Assembly (NCBI GenBank): GCA_934045905.1
Contig: OW203764.1
Coordinates: 26,400,954 to 26,464,953, forward strand
From: Leuctra nigra
Taxonomy: Eukaryota; Arthropoda; Insecta; Plecoptera; Leuctridae
Reading direction: 5' to 3'
DNA: 64,000 nucleotides
In this document: in pieces, positions 60,420-64,000 of the stretch
How positions within the stretch are numbered: the first letter of the stretch is position 1
Layout: every line of letters begins with the position of its first letter
Notes under the pieces: generated by a model
Seen by the model: only the letters and a program-made list of their open reading frames with translations
Database searches by the model: none
What the model was told of the DNA's origin: nothing
Program-made: the position numbers and the translations under genes

Positions 60420-60540
60420 TATTACATTATTTTATAATAAGGGATGAAATAATGTGAGGAACATCCGGCAGAACCGATGCTCAAACCCGTGACATAACTT
60501 ACCGAGCAGCTCTACCAACCGAGCTACCCGGACGGAGAGA
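60420..60540 (-). repeat. tRNA-derived SINE, second family member
   Basis: On the minus strand, tRNA-like 60536-60464 begins TCCGTCCGGGTAGCTCGGTT with A box GGTAGAGC and ends TCTGCCGGA. The tail CACATTATTTCATCCCTTAT resembles the tail of the 43.2-kb copy. Confidence 0.65.
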
Positions 60541-60549
60541 GTTTGATAA

Positions 60550-60960
60550 TTGCGAATTGCAATGACGTGTTCTTCATAATTGCCAGCGCAAGGATTCTGT
60601 CAGTGATTCCGTCAAGAGTTCTACCCGCGTCAAAAGCAACATCCCAAGGTTTATCTCTGGATTTCCTCCGCTCCATTACCCAACATCGACGAGGAATGTC
60701 GAGTCTACGAGAGAGCAAGGTAACGACGCCCGATCAATCCGACGCCGAGATTGACCGACGCTCGGCGGCGGGACGGCGCGACGCTCTTGTCAATACACAG
60801 CCATCTCGGTGTCGGATATCTAATAAAGCGCGCGCACAATGAACACACGCGATCGGAGTCAGTCGACATGGAATCGACGCGCCGATAATTGCGAGAGCGC
60901 CGTTTTTACAGATGCGCGTTTTGCAAGATTCAATCAGAAGCTCATATTCCAAATTGCCTC
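60550..60960. promoter_or_regulatory. CpG-rich island, possible alternative promoter
   Basis: Rich in CG (for example GACGGCGCGACGC near 60772) and isolated from any coding frame with a recognisable domain. May be an alternative brat promoter or first exon. Confidence 0.3.
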
Positions 60961-61889
60961 CCATTAAGTGTCTGAAAGTATTTGATATGATGAAGATGAA
61001 TAATTACTTTGCTAATTCATGGTAAAATTGCTTAATCACAACAATGCGCCTAAATATGTTAGTAGATTATAAGATTTCGCAAAGGCCGTGGATAAAATTT
61101 ACTTGATCATCACGCACAGAGCAGAAGAATTTACCTATCATCACATGGTTGAACAGTCTTATTCTAAATAAGTGTTGCGAGTGGAAAATCATGGACGTGC
61201 ATGCAGCTTGTATAAGCAAAGCAAGCAACGTTTACGTAATCAATCTTCACTCGCTCACTCGCTTTATAATTAATATTATGAAATATTTCAAACATGGATT
61301 ATGTAAATAATTAAGGATGTTTTCCTCGAATTCGACATCTTGCCACTTTACTTCCTACAATGTTTGACACTAATCTACTTGGGCGATCTCCCCCCCCCCC
61401 CCCCCACTCTCTCTAAAAATGGCTAATTACAATTGACACGGACTGCAATATCCCAGCAATGTCACTATTTGCCTGTTCCCATTTACCAGTAGCTAATTAC
61501 TAATTAGCTCTCGTTTTGTCAACATCAACAACTGAGATGCAAAGAAGTTGACATTGTTGAGTGGTTGAAACTTGGTTGGGAGAAACACCCCTTTTTCTAA
61601 ACACCGTACGAGTTCATAATTCGCTTTAAACTGCGAAATTACGAATAAAACTAGATGTAACCAGACATTGTAAGATTGTTTTGTAAAAAATACATCACAG
61701 CTTTGTAATACATTACGGTTACATTTTTCCAGAAATATTGTCCCCAAAAATTTGAATACTTCAATTTGTTTTTTATTTTCAATTACCCTGCTATAAAATT
61801 ACATGATAACTTTCTGTTCGCAGAGTGAACGAGGCAAAACAAAAAGGCACCCCGTCATTTCACATTTCCATGACGAATTAATGAGCTAA
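60961..61889. other. No gene seen; poly-C tract
   Basis: AT-rich, with a run of 16 C at 61390-61405 followed by ACTCTCTCT. Nothing else ordered. Confidence 0.5.
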
Positions 61890-62230
61890 TCATCGATCGA
61901 TTTGCCGGGCGCACGGGGGGGGGTGCTCGCGCCTCGTGCGCCCGACCGGAAGTGGAGTGTCAGTCGTCGGCCGTTACTGGTCCCACTTCCGGCGACAGCT
62001 GGCCAGGCCCGATCTCTTCGCGCAGGAGGGTGTCATTGTTTCGACGCCATTGTGGGCTCCCGACGAGAAGAAGCCGTTAAATTTCATTATTGGTCACGAA
62101 ATTTAGTTCAAGTTCGAATCCATCAACATGTTTTCTCGAGCGCCTCATCGAAAGTGGTACTTCGAAACGGTTTTTCAAGCTGTCGTTTACAATGGCGAGC
62201 ATTCCGTTACCCCACTGCAGATGTTTAGTT
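61890..62230. promoter_or_regulatory. CpG-rich island with paired ETS-like sites
   Basis: Begins with the palindrome ATCGATCGAT. ACCGGAAGTG (near 61947) and CACTTCCGG (near 61984) are inverted ETS-type sites about 40 bp apart. Likely regulatory; the target gene is unknown, with brat the nearest. Confidence 0.35.
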
Positions 62231-62698
62231 TCATAGGAGACAAGGGATGGAAAACGAATTGGAATGCTATCAATGGACGGAAATTGAATAATTGAAAGTA
62301 AATAGTGGATGATATTGTTTCAGAGGGAATCAACAGCGAGGTTCAAAGCGCGAAATAATTGAATTGGAAGAGAGAAATAAGTCGAAATTATGAAAATACG
62401 AAAACCGACAGGATAAATAAAAATCAGTCATGTAGTCAATTAATAAAACGGTTTTGGAAAAAAATACCTTGTTTTTGTATAAAATTAACTTTTCATAACT
62501 AACAAGCTCCGTACGTTGTCGTCAAGGGAAGTTTTACAACCTCCTAATAATGCATATTACTCAAAAAGTTCTGAATAAGACCAACACAGAAATGAAGTCA
62601 CATTGCCGAACAATATAAATTATTTCAAGTTCGCAAAAGATAAACATAAACTGAAAGTAAAATGTACAATGTATAATTCTCTCCAAAGGTCATCGTGA
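62231..62698. other. No gene seen
   Basis: AT-rich spacer before the minisatellite. Confidence 0.5.
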
Positions 62699-63224
62699 AG
62701 AAGCCCCTGCTAGGTAGGCCGCCCAAGTGACTTGGTTGCCATGCGGGCCAGTATCGCGCCCCTGCTAGGTAGGACGCCCAAGTGACTTGGCTGCCAGGCG
62801 GGACAGTATCGCGCCCCCGCCAGGTAGGCTCCAACGCGGGACAGTATCGCGCCCCCGCTAGGTAGGCTGCCAGGCGGGACAGTATCGCGCCCCTGCTAGG
62901 TAGGCCGCCCAAGTTACGCGGCTGCCAGGCGGACTGTATCGCGTCCCCGCTAGGTAGGCCGCCCAAGTGACGCGGCTGCCACGCGGGACAGTATCGCGCC
63001 CCCGCTAGGTAGGCCGCCCAAGTGACGCGGCTGCCACGCGGGACAGTATCGCGCCCCTGCTAGGTAGGCCGCCCAAGTGACGCGGCTGCCATGCGGGACA
63101 GTATCGCGCCCCTGCTAGGTAGGCCGCCCAAGTAACGCGGCTGCCAGGCGGGACAGTATCGCGCCCCTGCTAGGTAGGCCGCCCAAGTGACTCGGCTGCC
63201 AGGCGGGACAGTATCGCGCCCCCG
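62699..63224. repeat. GC-rich 55-bp minisatellite, about 10 units
   Basis: Units begin near CTAGGTAGGC and contain CCCAAGTGACGCGGCTGCC and GGACAGTATCGCGCC. Neighbouring units near 63006, 63061 and 63116 are exactly 55 bp apart. Two units (about 62818-62894) lack the CCCAAGTGACGCGG portion and are about 38 bp long. Frames reading through it are artefacts. Confidence 0.95.
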
Positions 63225-63659
63225 CACGCCGGCAGCCGAGGACCGCTTTCACGACAGCGCCGGGGCAGGCAGTGGATGACCGCACAGGCGAAAGTCATAC
63301 GCACACGTCTCATTACAATATCATGATGTAAGTGCGATCGCCCGCCGCCGCTCTTGTGAGTGGGGCCCCTTTCACTCTCGCGAGTACAACTTACACGCGG
63401 TGGAGTCGATTAGTACGCATGCACGATAGCAATTGAAATACATTGGTTTGCGCTCTTAGTTGTCAAATTCAATACCGGACTTTCGGTCAATTCAGGACAT
63501 GTGTGCACCTGGTAGTCTGGAATATACGAATAATTGCATTATAATTTATAATTCAACCATGAACGTATAGGACTGATGTTTAGTAAATGTATTAGAGAAC
63601 TAATACATGTTAGTATTAGAGACCTAGAGATTATAAATTGATTTTACACTAATTCTAGG
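63225..63659. other. No gene seen; CpG-rich start, AT-rich end
   Basis: The first 200 bp are CG-rich and continue the composition of the minisatellite without its repeat. The remainder is AT-rich spacer. Confidence 0.45.
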
Positions 63660-64000
63660 CTCCTGCAGACAAAACAAGCTGCCTTGTGTAATGTGTACTT
63701 GTCGAGCCGACACGTGTAATGTTATCTTGTCGAGCCGACCACGTGTTTACTTGTCAGGTCAACACGTGTACTTGCGAGATCACGTGCAATGCCATGTCGA
63801 GCCGACAAGTGTAATGTACTCTTGTCGAGCCGACCACGTGTACGTGCGACATCACGTGCGATGTGTACTTGTCAAGCCGACCACGTGTAATATGTACTTG
63901 TCGAGCCGACCATGTGTTTCCTTATCGGGTCAACACGTGTACTTGCGAGATCACGTGCAATGCCATGTCGAGCCGACAAGTGTAATGTACTCTTGTCGAG
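63660..64000. repeat. Higher-order tandem repeat with CACGTG motifs, cut by window edge
   Basis: Short monomers built of ACACGTGTAATGTACTTGTC-like and GAGCCGAC words vary in length. A larger unit recurs at about 171 bp: the block from 63738 reappears from 63909 with few changes. Most monomers contain CACGTG or ACACGTGT palindromes. The array continues past the right edge. Confidence 0.9.

Noticed and set aside
62699..63224. CRISPR-like array
   Set aside because: Direct tandem minisatellite without unique spacers, in an insect nuclear genome.

Overview
The window reads as a piece of an AT-rich, repeat-dense insect nuclear genome. Three host genes can be recognised: an allatostatin-A (FGLamide) neuropeptide precursor on the plus strand (AstA, coding exon 25040-26068), a six-exon AN1 zinc-finger/UIM gene of the ZFAND2/AIRAPL family on the minus strand (29829-36345, 252 residues after splicing), and a brain tumor (brat) TRIM-NHL ortholog on the minus strand with its whole coding region in one exon (55436-57979). 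The AstA peptide set resembles that of hemimetabolous insects, and brat keeps a RING finger that Drosophila brat lacks. A hemimetabolous insect, possibly a hemipteran, is the best guess from sequence alone; the order is not proven.

Layout. 1-2078: 3' part of a non-LTR retrotransposon with poly-A tail. 2.1-5.9 kb: AT-rich DNA with small tandem repeats, a pair of 12-bp palindromes and a long (CT)n tract. 5.9-9.16 kb: first copy of a ~3-kb composite repeat made of a terminal hairpin, a 118-bp minisatellite carrying TGACGTCA in each unit, and a ~190-bp inverted-repeat module. 10.2-10.4 kb: a promoter-like region (CRE, CCAAT, TATA, splice donor) reading leftward. 11.17-16.78 kb: a complete LTR retrotransposon with 1245-bp LTRs, a 4-bp ACAT target duplication, a tRNA-Lys-type primer site and an intact gag, but no reverse transcriptase. 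A second ORF appears to be joined to gag by a canonical -1 frameshift signal. 17.1-18.4 kb: a TTAA-bounded repeat and a hAT-type MITE with an 8-bp target duplication. 19398-19597 is an assembly gap. 21.7-28 kb: AstA set among dispersed repeats.

29.8-36.3 kb: the Zfand2 gene, whose fourth intron carries a 1.7-kb fold-back element built of CAAGATCTTG palindromes. 37.6-40.2 kb: repeat copies, a palindromic mariner remnant and a palindromic dimer of the TTAA-bounded repeat. 42.8-45.8 kb: second, oppositely oriented copy of the composite repeat, interrupted by a tRNA-derived SINE. 47.8-55.4 kb: repeat-poor DNA that may be a long brat 3' UTR. 55.4-58 kb: brat. 58-62.7 kb: brat upstream region with CpG-rich promoter-like islands. 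62.7-64 kb: two GC-rich tandem arrays, the last running off the window.

The three host genes are unrelated in pathway. Most of the structure between them comes from mobile elements, several of them palindromic or non-autonomous. The least ordinary item is the pol-less LTR element that keeps an apparent gag frameshift signal. The paired composite elements and the palindrome-built fold-back element come next.
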